Assembly: GCF_003402535.2 (NCBI RefSeq)
Contig: NZ_AP025170.1
Coordinates: 2,790,001-2,854,000, forward strand
Reading direction: 5' to 3'
DNA: 64,000 nucleotides
DNA from: Cupriavidus sp. P-10
Lineage (GTDB): Bacteria > Pseudomonadota > Gammaproteobacteria > Burkholderiales > Burkholderiaceae
In this document: in pieces, positions 44,497 to 54,857 of the stretch
Layout of the letters: every line of letters begins with the position of its first letter
How positions within the stretch are numbered: the stretch's first letter is position 1
The notes under the pieces: model-generated
Told to the model about the DNA's origin: nothing
Database searches by the model: none
Seen by the model: the letters and a program-made list of their open reading frames with translations, nothing else
Position numbers and translations under genes: made by a program

Positions 44497-45045
44497 TCAG
44501 CCGCCCTGCATCTTCGACGGATCGTCGCTGCGTGAAGTCGTCGTCACCGTGCCGTCGCTGTTGAAATGCACGTTGAAAAAGGCCTTGTCGGTCGAGGTCT
44601 CCATCCAGCGGTAGCCCCACACCTCTTCCTTCTTCAGCGCGAAGGCCTCGACCTTGGTCGGCTTGCCCAGCAGGCGGCGGATGTCGTCCTTGCTCATGCC
44701 GGCGCGCACGCGCGCGAAGTTCTCCGGCGTCAGCACCTGCTCGATGCGCGCCACCTTGCCGTCGGCGCCGATGGTGACCATCCACGTGGTCGTACCCTCC
44801 GGCCCGCGCGGATATTCCAGCCGGCGGCCGCCGTCGGCCTCTTCCCAGACGATCTCCGGCTTGCCGGCCTGGCGCCGCAGTTCTTCCTCGGTGGACTGGC
44901 CGGGCACGATGCCCTTGAACAGCTCGCTGTCGGGCTTGATCGCGTTCCAGGTATTGCGCGCGGTCTCGCCCGCCTTCTTCATCGCTTCATCGACCTTCCG
45001 CTGGTCGCAGCCGAACAGCGCAAGCACAGAGGCAATCAGTCCCAT
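44497..45045 (-). CDS. Lipoprotein with duplicated SmpA/OmlA (BamE-like) domain
   Basis: About 182 residues from the ATG at 45045. It has a hydrophobic start and Cys13 in LALFGCDQRK as likely lipidation site. Two SmpA/OmlA-like halves follow: GIVPGQSTEEELRRQAGKP and RAGMSKDDIRRLLGKP. BamE-like lipoproteins assist outer-membrane protein assembly, which fits the adjacent tamB-tamA genes. The n-region from 45045 lacks the usual positive charges, and a longer start (ATG at 45165, overlapping tamB) would supply them, so the start is uncertain. Confidence 0.75.
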   Translation of the reverse strand: MGLIASVLALFGCDQRKVDEAMKKAGETARNTWNAIKPDSELFKGIVPGQSTEEELRRQAGKPEIVWEEADGGRRLEYPRGPEGTTTWMVTIGADGKVARIEQVLTPENFARVRAGMSKDDIRRLLGKPTKVEAFALKKEEVWGYRWMETSTDKAFFNVHFNSDGTVTTTSRSDDPSKMQGG

Positions 45046-45088
45046 GGCGGCAAGGCGTCGCGGCGACGCGTAGTTGGCGGGGCGTACT

Positions 45089-48000
45089 TCAGCGGCGCAC
45101 GGGCTCGGCAATGACTGACGAGGCGGCCTGCGCGGCGCTTTCGGGGTCGAGTGTCTGGCCGTCATCCTGGCTCCTTCTGGTGCCGCTGCGGTTCGAGGCG
45201 CCCGAGAACAGGATCGCCCAGCTGTCGAAGCGGCGGTTGAACAAGACCGACAATCCGTTGATGGAACCGCCCTTGGCAATCAGCGACCAGCGCCGCGAGA
45301 ACTGCCACGTCAGCTTTACCACGTTGGAGGCCGAGGTCAAGCTCTGTTCATAGCCCACCGAGATCTGGTCGGTGATGGCCTTGCCCATGCTGACCACCTG
45401 CTGGTCGTTCAGGCCCGCGGTGCTGGGCCCGATCGAGAACTCGTCGATGCCGAAATGCGAGACGATGCCCTTGCCCGCCTTGCCGCCGATCAGGCCGAGC
45501 GCCGCGCCGCCCAGCGCGGCACCGCCCAGCTGGCGCTGCTGGCCCGCGCCGGCGCTTTCGGCGCCGTAGCCGAACATCAGCCACGACAGCTTGTCTTCGT
45601 CCGGCACGTTGGGTTCCGACACCAGCCGCACGCGCGGCAGCCGCACCGTGCCGGTGACTTCGACACCCGCCTCCACTTCCTGGTTGCGGCGCATGGCGCG
45701 GATGTTCATGTTCGGGTTGTCGATCGGCCCATTGAAGTTGATGATACCGCGCACGATGTCCAGCTTGCGGCCAAAGGCCTCGTAGGTGCCGTCGGTCACG
45801 CGCACCGTGCCGATGGCCTTCAGCGGCACCAGCGGCTCGCTCTTGACCCCGAGCTGGCCGGCGAGCAGCAGGTCGGCGCCCGCGCCGCGGAAGCGGAAGT
45901 CGTTGCCCAGGTCGACGGTCAGGTCGATCACCGGGCTGAACTTGCTCGCCGGCTTGGTCTCGGGCGCCACCGGCGTCGCGGCGGTCTTGACCGCGCGCTG
46001 GTCCTTGCGGCGGATCACCACCACGTCGTCGCCCAGCACCGGTGCGCCGGCCTTGGGCAGATCGAACAGGCCGCGGTCGACGCGGAACTTGCCGCGGATC
46101 ACGATCTGCTTGTTCTCGTTGGCGATGCTGGCGTCGCCCGACACCACCAGCGTGCGCTCCGGACTGGCGAACAGCTGCAGCTTGTCGGCGACGATCTTGC
46201 CGGTCAGGTTGGGATCGGCCTCGCCCAGCTTGACGTTGCCGGTGGCGGTGATCTTGCCGTCGCCGCCGTGGAACTCGACGTGCTTCAGCTCCACCGTATT
46301 CTGGTCCAGCGCCACGCGCACGGTGCCGTCGGTCAGGCGCAGGCCCATGTCGTACAGCGTGACTGCGAGGTTGTCGCCATCGATGGTGCCGGCCAGCAGC
46401 GGCGCGCCGACCGTGCCGCCCAGGCGCAGCGCGGCGGCCAGGCGCCCGTCGAAGGCATACTGCGGCCCGGTCAGCGCCTCCAGCGACTTCAGGCGCGGCA
46501 CGTCGACCGTGACCGTGCCGGCCAGCGTCGACGCCGGCCCCACCGTCTGCAAACCCTGCTCCTGCACCAGCCCGGCCGAGGCATCGACCGCGACCTTGCC
46601 GATGCGCCCCGACACCATGCCGCCGCGCAACGCGATGCGGTTGCCGCCCGCTTCGGCGCGCAGGCTGGTCTCGCCCAGGCCCATCGTGGTAAAGCCGCGC
46701 CCGGCATTGACCGACAGATCGCCGCTGCGCCGGCGCACTTCGGCGAACCCGCTTGCGGTCTCGGCCAGCGCGAGGTTCCAGCTGCCGTCGATGACCAGGT
46801 CGGAGCGCACCGGCGGCTTTTCGCCGGTGATGGTTTCCATCAGCTCCAGCACGTGGCCGACCTGCAGGCCATTCAGGCTGCCCTGGGTGCGGATGCGGCC
46901 GTGGTCCCAGTCGAGGCTGTCGATGGCGAGCGTGGCGTTGTCCAGCAGCAGCCGAGTGGCGCCCAGGCGCACGCGCTGGTCGGCCACCAGCAGCTGCGTG
47001 GGCGCCGCCAGCCGCAGGTTGACGGTGCTGCGTTCTTCCAGAGTACGGATGGTGCCGTTCCAGCCCTCCTTGTCCTTCCAGGCGCCCTGCCCCGCCAGCA
47101 CCAGCTGCAGCGGCCGGCGGTTCAGGGTGCCGGCGGCCTTGACGTCGAAGACGTGGTTGGCCTGGGTGCCATTGAGGGTGGCGTCGAGCGTGCTCAGGCT
47201 GGCCTGCGGCCCGCGGTAGTCGCGCGCGGCCAGCTGCACCGACAGCGGGCCGTCCAGGCCGCCGCGCACTTCGGCGCGGCCAGTAGCGCTGGCTACCTTG
47301 TGCGGTCCGACCTCCAGCGCCTGCGCGTTGTAGTCGGCCACCACCTCGGGCTTCTTCAGCGTGCCGGTGATGGTGGCGTCGAGCTTGAGCTTGCCGGCCA
47401 CGCCGAACTTGAGCCGCTCCAGTTGCGGCGCGTCGACCGCCAGCTTGAGCTGGTCGCCGCGCGCGCCGAAGCTGCCGCGCAGGTTGGCCTGGTTGCCGGC
47501 CATGTTGAGCGAGGCTTCGCTCGGCAGCAGCCGCTCGCCGGCCAGCCGCACCTTGCCGCCGCCGGTCATCGGCAGGCCGGCATATTCGCTCTCGTGCACG
47601 GCGAAATCCACAGCCACGCCAAGCACCGGGGCAATCTCGCCGCTGGCGCTGAAGTCGGCGTTGATGCGGCCCGCGGCCACCTTGGCCAGCCGCGACGGAT
47701 CGAACGACGCCAGCTTGCCCTTGAAGCTGAACGGCTGCTTGTCCTTCAGGCCGAGCTTGCCTTCGGCGCTCAGCACGCCGGGGCCCACGGTGGCGCGCAG
47801 CGTGGTCAGCGTAACGGTCTCGGCGTCCACGCTGGCATCGGCGAACAGCTTGAGCGCCGCGCCCGACAGGTCCAGCGCCACGCTCTGCCGGCCCGGTTCC
47901 ATGCGTAACACCACCGGGCCGGACAAGCTGGCGCTGGTCGCCGAGCCGTGCAGCGCGGCCGGATCGAGCCGGCGCACGTCCAGGTCAAAGCCGCCGCGGC

Positions 48001-49246
48001 CGCCGCGCAGCGTGCCGCCGCCGGTGATCTCGGCCTTGCCGGTCAACGACACGCGCAGGTCGCTGATGGCCTGCGCCGATTCGCTCAGTTCGACGTGGGC
48101 GCGCACGGCATGGACCGGCAGGCGGTCCTTGTCGAACGGGCCGGCTTCCAGGTTGCGGATCTCGATGTCGCCGGCGACGGCCAGCGGTGCCGGGGGTGCG
48201 GGCGGGGGTGCGGCTGCGGGAGCCGAGGCCGCCGGGGCCGCAGGGGCCGCCGGAGCCGATGCCGCGGGCGCACTCGCCGCTGGCGGCTGGGCCCCCGCGG
48301 CCACGCCGTCCACCGGCCGCAGGTCGGCATGCACCGTCAGGTTGGCCTGCGGCGCCGTGGGGCTGAACAGCCGCGGGTTGATGCGCTCGCCATCGACCAG
48401 CAGGTGCGTGAACGGCACCTTGCCGAACGGCGTCAGGTCAGCGCCGGCGCGCGCATGGATGCGGTCGCCATTGGCCTGCAGCTCGGCGCGCAAGGCTTCG
48501 AGCGTGCCCCTGGCGGTGGCGTTGACGGCGAAGGACTCCTTCTGCCAGCTCGCCTCCAGCAGCGCCTCGGCGCCGAGCGGAAACGGCGCGCGCGCGCCGA
48601 TCTGGGCGTTGGCGGCAAGCTTGCCGTACGGCGTCTCGAGCCGGTCCACGCTGACGCGGTGGTGCTGGCCGTCGCTGTGCAGCGCGCCGGACAGGTTGGC
48701 GAACACCATCGGCTCGGCGGTGGGCGACGTGCCCTGCAGCAGCGCCAGTCGTTCCAGCGTCAGCGCATCGACGTCGATCGCCAGCGGCAGTTCCAGCGAC
48801 TTCGGCATCTGCGCCGGCTCGGTGCCCGGCTCCGACGGGCCCAGTCGGACCTCGGCCTTGCCGATGCGAAGGTATTCGAAGTGCAGGCGGCGCGGCTGCC
48901 AGGTCATGGCCCAGCTGCCGTCGACGCGGTCCACGGTCACGCGGGTCTGGCCGCTGGCGAAGACCACGTCGCGCAGCCGCAAGCCATGCGCCACCGTGCC
49001 ACCTTCGAGCCGCCCGCTGAGCATGCCGGCCGACAGCCGCGTGGCCAGCGTCCAAAGGTGGCGCGTGCCGGCCTCGGTGCTCAATGCCGCCACGCCCGCG
49101 CCGATCAGCGCCACCACCAGCACCAGCAGCAAGCCAAGCAGCCAGGCGAGCGCGCGCAATACGCCCCGGCGCTTGCGCGGCGCGGGCGGGTTCGGCTCAT
49201 TGGGCGTGCCCTCGCCGGGCACGTCGGGCAGGTCGTGGGCGCTCAT
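45089..49246 (-). CDS. tamB: Translocation and assembly module subunit TamB
   Basis: A giant AsmA/DUF490 protein of 1385 residues spanning the periplasm; with TamA it assists outer-membrane protein insertion or lipid transport. It has one N-terminal membrane helix (about 30-55, LAWLLGLLLVLVVALIG), a long beta-rich repeat body, and the conserved C-terminal domain with RGIINFNGPIDNPNMNIRAMR and GYEQSLTSASNVVKLTW. A Pro/Ala-rich insert lies near residues 325-370. The start at 49246 (MSAHDLPD) overlaps nothing and lies 29 bases after tamA. Confidence 0.93.
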   Translation of the reverse strand: MSAHDLPDVPGEGTPNEPNPPAPRKRRGVLRALAWLLGLLLVLVVALIGAGVAALSTEAGTRHLWTLATRLSAGMLSGRLEGGTVAHGLRLRDVVFASGQTRVTVDRVDGSWAMTWQPRRLHFEYLRIGKAEVRLGPSEPGTEPAQMPKSLELPLAIDVDALTLERLALLQGTSPTAEPMVFANLSGALHSDGQHHRVSVDRLETPYGKLAANAQIGARAPFPLGAEALLEASWQKESFAVNATARGTLEALRAELQANGDRIHARAGADLTPFGKVPFTHLLVDGERINPRLFSPTAPQANLTVHADLRPVDGVAAGAQPPAASAPAASAPAAPAAPAASAPAAAPPPAPPAPLAVAGDIEIRNLEAGPFDKDRLPVHAVRAHVELSESAQAISDLRVSLTGKAEITGGGTLRGGRGGFDLDVRRLDPAALHGSATSASLSGPVVLRMEPGRQSVALDLSGAALKLFADASVDAETVTLTTLRATVGPGVLSAEGKLGLKDKQPFSFKGKLASFDPSRLAKVAAGRINADFSASGEIAPVLGVAVDFAVHESEYAGLPMTGGGKVRLAGERLLPSEASLNMAGNQANLRGSFGARGDQLKLAVDAPQLERLKFGVAGKLKLDATITGTLKKPEVVADYNAQALEVGPHKVASATGRAEVRGGLDGPLSVQLAARDYRGPQASLSTLDATLNGTQANHVFDVKAAGTLNRRPLQLVLAGQGAWKDKEGWNGTIRTLEERSTVNLRLAAPTQLLVADQRVRLGATRLLLDNATLAIDSLDWDHGRIRTQGSLNGLQVGHVLELMETITGEKPPVRSDLVIDGSWNLALAETASGFAEVRRRSGDLSVNAGRGFTTMGLGETSLRAEAGGNRIALRGGMVSGRIGKVAVDASAGLVQEQGLQTVGPASTLAGTVTVDVPRLKSLEALTGPQYAFDGRLAAALRLGGTVGAPLLAGTIDGDNLAVTLYDMGLRLTDGTVRVALDQNTVELKHVEFHGGDGKITATGNVKLGEADPNLTGKIVADKLQLFASPERTLVVSGDASIANENKQIVIRGKFRVDRGLFDLPKAGAPVLGDDVVVIRRKDQRAVKTAATPVAPETKPASKFSPVIDLTVDLGNDFRFRGAGADLLLAGQLGVKSEPLVPLKAIGTVRVTDGTYEAFGRKLDIVRGIINFNGPIDNPNMNIRAMRRNQEVEAGVEVTGTVRLPRVRLVSEPNVPDEDKLSWLMFGYGAESAGAGQQRQLGGAALGGAALGLIGGKAGKGIVSHFGIDEFSIGPSTAGLNDQQVVSMGKAITDQISVGYEQSLTSASNVVKLTWQFSRRWSLIAKGGSINGLSVLFNRRFDSWAILFSGASNRSGTRRSQDDGQTLDPESAAQAASSVIAEPVRR

Positions 49247-49274
49247 GCCGGCATCCCATGCGCGCGGGCGGCCA

Positions 49275-51086
49275 TCAGAAGGCCACCCCCAGCGAGATAT
49301 GCGGCCGGAACTGCTGCTCCTGGATGCCGTAGCCAACGTCCAGCTGCAGCGGTCCCACCGGCGTGCGCCAGCGCACGCCTACGCCGACGCCGTTGTAGAT
49401 CGTCACGCCGCGCAGGTTGTCGGCGGCCGTGCCCAGGTCCCAGAACACCGCCACGCCCCAGTCAGGCTTGAACCAGTACTGGTACTCAAGGCTGCCGGTG
49501 CCGAGGTACTTGGCCGGCAAGATACTGGCGCCGCTGGGCGTGCCGATCGACTGGTAGGTGTAGCCGCGGATCGAATCGGTGCCGCCGGCGCGGAAGCGCA
49601 ACGTCGCGGGGATCTGGCTCGAACTGTCGCCGGTCAGGTCCGCGCCCAGCTCCAGCCGCGCCACCACCAGGTCGCGCTTGCCCACCGGGATGTACTGGCG
49701 GATACGGCCATACAGGCGCAGGAAGGTGGCATCGCTGAGGAAACCCCGGGCGGCCACGCCGACCTGGGTGCTGATGACATTGCCGCGGCGCGGAAACACC
49801 GGGTTGTCGACATCGCGCCGGGTCCAGGCAAAGGCCGGCACCAGCGCCTTGCTGATCTGGGCGGCCTGGCCCTCGGGCAGCAGCTTGTCATAGTAGAAGT
49901 CAAGCGACGTGGTGACGTCGTACTTCTCGCGCGAGCGCGAGCGCTTCAGGCCCGCGCGCAGGCTGGTGGTATCGGTGTTCTCGATATCGATGGTGTGCTC
50001 GTAGCTGCTGTACACGCTGTTGCGGTACGCGCCGGGGGCAGGCGGCATCGCCGCTTCGGCAAACAGGTAGGAACGCTTTTGTTCCAGCCGCGCCTGCGAG
50101 TCGAAGGTCCAGGCGCGGTTGAACAGGTTGTAGTAGGAATAGCGCCCTTCCACCTGGGCGCCGGTGTCGGTGGTAAAGCCGACGCCGCTGTTAAGCCGGT
50201 GCACCGGATATTCGCGCACGCGCACCGAGACCGGCGCAGTGACTACGCCGTCAGGGGCCTTGTCGGCATCCGGCGGCGGTTCCAGGTCGACCTGCACGTT
50301 GGAGAAATACGGCTGGTTCTGGATCGCGCGCTGCAGCTCCAGCAGCCGCTCCACGCGGTACGGCTCGCCCTCGCTGAGCGGATTGACGTTGTAAATGATC
50401 TGTTCCGGATAACGGCGCGTGCCGCTCACCGTCAGCGGCCCCAGCAGGTAGGCCGGTCCGCTGGCGTAGTGCGTGGACAGGTCGGCGCGCAGGTCGTCCG
50501 GTTCCACCCGCGCCTGCGACGCGGCCAGCCGCGCGCCGTAGTAGTTATGGCTTTGCAGCGTCACCAGCGCGTCTTCCTTGGCCTTGTCCCAGTCGGCCTG
50601 GCGGAACGGGTCGCCCACCGGCAGGCCCCACTTGGCCTGCATCTCGGCGACCTGCTCGGGCGAGCGCGTCGCCGCCGGGCCGGTCACCTGGATATCGACA
50701 TTGCGGATCAGCGTGCGCGCGCCCGGGTCCACCGTGACGTGGACCACGCGCCGGTCGCCCTCGCCTTCCACACGGGTGGTGGTGGTCGGGTCGAAATAGC
50801 CTTCGGTCGAGGTGAACTGGCGCACCTGCTCGCCGACGGTCTCGACCATGTAGTCGAACTGGTCTTGTGACAGGTCGGTGCGGTCCTTGTAGCGCGCCAG
50901 GTCCAGGTGCTCTTCGAGCATCTCCTTGATCGGCTTGGGGGCTTCGACCTCGACCTTGTAGGCGCCGAGCGCAGCGCCGGCTGGCAGCAGCATCAGCACG
51001 GCAAGCGCGAACGCAGCCGCGCGCCCCCGCCAGCGCAGCGGCGCGGGATGTGCCGTATCCGGCCTCCCGGTGGGGGCGATCCTCAT
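49275..51086 (-). CDS. tamA: Translocation and assembly module subunit TamA
   Basis: An Omp85-family outer-membrane barrel of 603 residues. It has a signal peptide (to about 41), POTRA domains (about 45-270), and a C-terminal 16-strand barrel with FRAGGTDSIRGYTYQSIG (the loop 6 motif) ending in the typical aromatic Phe. It pairs with tamB, directly downstream. It is divergent from the DUF3460 gene. Confidence 0.94.
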   Translation of the reverse strand: MRIAPTGRPDTAHPAPLRWRGRAAAFALAVLMLLPAGAALGAYKVEVEAPKPIKEMLEEHLDLARYKDRTDLSQDQFDYMVETVGEQVRQFTSTEGYFDPTTTTRVEGEGDRRVVHVTVDPGARTLIRNVDIQVTGPAATRSPEQVAEMQAKWGLPVGDPFRQADWDKAKEDALVTLQSHNYYGARLAASQARVEPDDLRADLSTHYASGPAYLLGPLTVSGTRRYPEQIIYNVNPLSEGEPYRVERLLELQRAIQNQPYFSNVQVDLEPPPDADKAPDGVVTAPVSVRVREYPVHRLNSGVGFTTDTGAQVEGRYSYYNLFNRAWTFDSQARLEQKRSYLFAEAAMPPAPGAYRNSVYSSYEHTIDIENTDTTSLRAGLKRSRSREKYDVTTSLDFYYDKLLPEGQAAQISKALVPAFAWTRRDVDNPVFPRRGNVISTQVGVAARGFLSDATFLRLYGRIRQYIPVGKRDLVVARLELGADLTGDSSSQIPATLRFRAGGTDSIRGYTYQSIGTPSGASILPAKYLGTGSLEYQYWFKPDWGVAVFWDLGTAADNLRGVTIYNGVGVGVRWRTPVGPLQLDVGYGIQEQQFRPHISLGVAF

Positions 51087-51277
51087 CCGTTGAAGGCGCC
51101 GGGCGCCCCGGGCACGGTGTCGGCAGGTTTAGCGGTGATAGCGGTGTCTCGCGGCATCGCCGATTGTCCACACATACGAAGTCGGTATTTGACCACACAC
51201 CGCGCTGCCTCCGGAATCTTCCTACCCCCGCAAAGCAAGCCCAGCGCCAAATGCGACCCCGCGGCGGGCCGATACTG

Positions 51278-51283
51278 TAAAAT
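51278..51283 (+). promoter_or_regulatory. -10 element before the DUF3460-scpA genes
   Basis: TAAAAT within ACTGTAAAAT, about 50 bases before the DUF3460 ATG, in the 247-base divergent gap with tamA. No clear -35. The rest of the gap shows no feature I can support. Confidence 0.4.
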
Positions 51284-51333
51284 CCTGCCCCACTGCATCC
51301 ATTACACGCCCACGCGGCGCATACGGTTTCACC

Positions 51334-51525
51334 ATGGCCATGTACGAATCCGAGATCACCCAGTTCCTGAAGCAGCTCAAGCAAGAGCGCCCGACGCTCG
51401 AAGCCGAACAGCGCGACGGCCGCGCCCTGCTGTGGGACAAGGCGCCGATCGACCTGGAAGAGCGCGCCCGCGCCCAGGCATCGCGCGTGGCCCAGAAGCC
51501 GTACGTCTACTCGCAGGACAACTGA
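51334..51525 (+). CDS. DUF3460 family small protein
   Basis: A 63-residue cytosolic protein with the family pattern YESEITQFLKQLKQERP and DGRALLWDKAPIDLEE, ending QKPYVYSQ. It is found widely in Burkholderiales, with unknown function. It precedes scpA by 16 bases and is probably co-transcribed. Confidence 0.88.
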   Translation: MAMYESEITQFLKQLKQERPTLEAEQRDGRALLWDKAPIDLEERARAQASRVAQKPYVYSQDN

Positions 51526-51541
51526 TCTCCGCCAGCGCCGC

Positions 51542-52432
51542 GTGAGCACAGCCGATCAGGACAAGGTGCCGCTGCCCGTCGCGGTCGCCGGCGCTGCCGA
51601 CAACCCTGCCGGAGCCTCGGGTCCCGCCGACATGGTCGACGGGATGGCGTTCGCGCGCCTGTACGGCGAGCCGCTGTTCAAGCTGCCGCAGGACCTGTAC
51701 ATCCCGCCCGATGCGCTCGAAATCTTCCTGGAAGCGTTCGAAGGCCCGCTGGACCTGCTGCTGTACCTGATCCGCAAGCAGAACTTCAACGTCCTCGACA
51801 TCCCGATGTCGCAGGTCACGCGCCAGTACCTGTCGTATATCGAGCAGATCCGCAAGACCAACCTGGAGCTGGCGGCGGAATACCTGCTGATGGCGGCCAT
51901 GCTGATCGAGATCAAGTCGCGCATGCTGCTGCCGGTCAAGAAATCCGACAGCGACGAAGACGCCGAGGACCCGCGCGCCGAGCTGGTGCGCCGCCTGCTG
52001 GAGTACGAGCAGATGAAGCTGGCCGCGCAGCGCCTGGACACGGTGCCGCAGCTGGGCCGTGACTTCCTGCGCTCGCAGGTCTATATCGAGCAGAGCCTGG
52101 CGCCGCGCTTCCCCGAAGTCGAGACGATCGACCTGCAAAGCGCCTGGGCCGACGTGCTCAAGCGCGCCAAGCTGAACCAGCACCACAAGATCTCGCGCGA
52201 GGAACTGTCGGTGCGCGAGCACATGAGCCAGATCCTGCGCCGGCTGCAGCATGCGCGCTTCATGGAGTTCTCGGAGCTGTTCGAGGATGCGATCCGCTCG
52301 GGCAAGGGCGTGCCGGTGGTGGTGGTCAACTTTATCGCCATGCTGGAGCTGTCGCGCGAGTCGCTGGTCGAGATCACCCAGGCCGAGCCGTTCGCGCCAA
52401 TTTATGTGCGATTGGCGTACAGCCCTTCCTGA
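51542..52432 (+). CDS. scpA: Segregation and condensation protein A
   Basis: Kleisin subunit of the SMC-ScpAB condensin that compacts and separates chromosomes. The 296-residue protein has the N-terminal SMC-neck binding region (EAFEGPLDLLLYLIRKQNFN) and the C-terminal winged helix with MEFSELFEDAIRS and VVNFIAMLELSRE. The start is a GTG at 51542. scpB is not adjacent; panC follows after 167 bases. Confidence 0.95.
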   Translation: MSTADQDKVPLPVAVAGAADNPAGASGPADMVDGMAFARLYGEPLFKLPQDLYIPPDALEIFLEAFEGPLDLLLYLIRKQNFNVLDIPMSQVTRQYLSYIEQIRKTNLELAAEYLLMAAMLIEIKSRMLLPVKKSDSDEDAEDPRAELVRRLLEYEQMKLAAQRLDTVPQLGRDFLRSQVYIEQSLAPRFPEVETIDLQSAWADVLKRAKLNQHHKISREELSVREHMSQILRRLQHARFMEFSELFEDAIRSGKGVPVVVVNFIAMLELSRESLVEITQAEPFAPIYVRLAYSPS

Positions 52433-52470
52433 CCCACCCGCAGGGCAGGGTCCACCCCCGCCCCACTTGA

Positions 52471-53448
<978 letters not shown>

Positions 53449-53477
53449 ACCCGGGCGCAGGTTCGCGGGTTCACAGA

Positions 53478-53506
53478 AAAAAAGCAGGCCGCCGGCCTGC
53501 TTTTTT
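53478..53506. terminator. Bidirectional terminator between panC and the PepSY gene
   Basis: A-run, GCAGGCC, GCC loop, GGCCTGC, T-run: a symmetrical 13-bp stem. It abuts the stop codon of the minus-strand gene. Confidence 0.88.
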
Positions 53507-54756
53507 CATGCCCGGCGCATGGCCGCGCGCTGCGCCGCCTTCGCGACATGGCGGCGGTGCCCGCGCCGGCGCTTCCACCAGATCAGCACGCCGGTCAGGG
53601 CAAACGCCAGCGGCGCCAAGCCGAACAGCGTAATGAAGATCCGCCCCGGCAGGCCGAACGCCTCGCCGGTATGCAGCGGGAACAGCCAGTTCAGCAGCGT
53701 GTCCCCGGCGGGGGCGTCGTGCGGGTCCTTCACGCCCAGCCGCGTACCGGTCCAGGCGTCGAGCCAGAGCCGGGTCGCGCCGCTGTCCTTGCGCACCTCG
53801 TCCGGCTGGCGCAGCCGCACTTCGAAGGCGTCGCCCGGCTTGCGCGGGAAGCTGATGCGGGTAACCTGCGCGTCGGGATACTGGGACTGCGCCGCCGCCA
53901 TGATCTGGCCGGCATCGAGCGGACGGGCGTCGGGCGCGGGCGGGGCCGAAACGTGCTTGGCCGGCGGCGTGACCGTCATCACCCCCGCCACGATCGGCGT
54001 CACCCATTTCGGCAGGTTGAGATACCAGCCGGAAAAGGCAATGGTGGCCAGCACCGGCGCTGCCAGGATGCCGCCGGCCCGGTGCAGCGAATAGTTGAAG
54101 CGCGACCACGAGCCGCCATGGCTGATCCGCAGCGCCTGCCCCCACGCGCGCAGTTTCGTCTTGGGCCACCACACCACCACGCCCAGCAGCGTGGTCAGCA
54201 GCATCAGCATGCCGGCCACGCCGGTGATGGTCTTGCCGGTCTCGCCACTGAGCAGGTAGCGGTGCAGGTGGAACAGCGTCGGCAGCAGCAGCCGGCGCGA
54301 GACGCCGGCCTCGCCCCACACGCGCTCGCCCTTCACTGCCAGCGTCACCGGATCGACCATCACCTGTCGCGAGCGGCCCGGCACGGCGCCCTCCGGCCCC
54401 TTGACCGGATACCAGGCGGTGAAGACGCCGTCGTCATGGGTCGGCAGCATCAGCAGGTTGGGCCGGCCGTACGGCGGCGCGGCCAGGCGTTCGGTCACGG
54501 CCTGGACTGTCGCCCCCGTAACGGGGCCGGTAGCGGGTGCCGAGGCAACCAGCAGGTCCGGGTTGAGCCAGGCATCGAGCTCATCGCGCCACGCAATGGC
54601 CATGCCGGTCAGGCCCAACAGGACAAAGAGCAGGCCGAGAGTCAGCCCGATATAGAGGTGCAGCTTGACGAAGACGACGCGCAGGCGGCCGGTGACCATG
54701 ACTTGTGTTGTGAATGTGGGGCGCTGCAGCGTGCGGCGATATGGCTCGAAAGCCAT
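53506..54756 (-). CDS. PepSY-domain transmembrane protein
   Basis: An inner-membrane protein of 416 residues (397 from the alternative ATG at 54699, MVTGRLRVVFVKLHLYIGL). It has about four membrane helices, periplasmic PepSY-type regions, and conserved histidines in LHLYIGL, FHLHRYLL and YSLHRAGG. Such proteins are often iron-regulated and linked to siderophore or heme uptake, and some reduce ferric chelates; this is family knowledge, not shown here. A Fur-like inverted repeat and a hairpin lie at the 5' end. Confidence 0.85.
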   Translation of the reverse strand: MAFEPYRRTLQRPTFTTQVMVTGRLRVVFVKLHLYIGLTLGLLFVLLGLTGMAIAWRDELDAWLNPDLLVASAPATGPVTGATVQAVTERLAAPPYGRPNLLMLPTHDDGVFTAWYPVKGPEGAVPGRSRQVMVDPVTLAVKGERVWGEAGVSRRLLLPTLFHLHRYLLSGETGKTITGVAGMLMLLTTLLGVVVWWPKTKLRAWGQALRISHGGSWSRFNYSLHRAGGILAAPVLATIAFSGWYLNLPKWVTPIVAGVMTVTPPAKHVSAPPAPDARPLDAGQIMAAAQSQYPDAQVTRISFPRKPGDAFEVRLRQPDEVRKDSGATRLWLDAWTGTRLGVKDPHDAPAGDTLLNWLFPLHTGEAFGLPGRIFITLFGLAPLAFALTGVLIWWKRRRGHRRHVAKAAQRAAMRRA

Positions 54757-54759
54757 ATC
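54738..54759 (-). promoter_or_regulatory. Hairpin enclosing the upstream ATG of the PepSY gene
   Basis: A perfect 9-bp stem (54738-54746 with 54751-54759) with a four-base loop, read as TTCG on the transcribed strand. The ATG at 54756 lies inside the stem, which would hide it in the mRNA. Either this is translational control or the real start is 54699. Confidence 0.45.
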
Positions 54760-54772
54760 ACAACAGAATGCA

Positions 54773-54792
54773 AATGCGAAGGATTCGCGATT
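54773..54792 (-). promoter_or_regulatory. Fur-like inverted repeat upstream of the PepSY gene
   Basis: AATGCGAA, a three-base centre, then TTCGCGATT: the inner GCGAA/TTCGC is a perfect inverted repeat. It resembles Fur boxes in shape and position, but only part of the 19-bp consensus is met. Confidence 0.35.
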
Positions 54793-54857
54793 CTAGCAGG
54801 GAGATGTTGCGTGGAGACGGCATGATCCGCGCTGTGGCGGATCGGGCACCGTGCAGA

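Noticed and set aside
45455..50870. Very long plus-strand open frames (800-1170 codons) opposite tamB and tamA
   Set aside because: They lie entirely over genes with clear motifs, have biased low-complexity composition and no ribosome binding sites.
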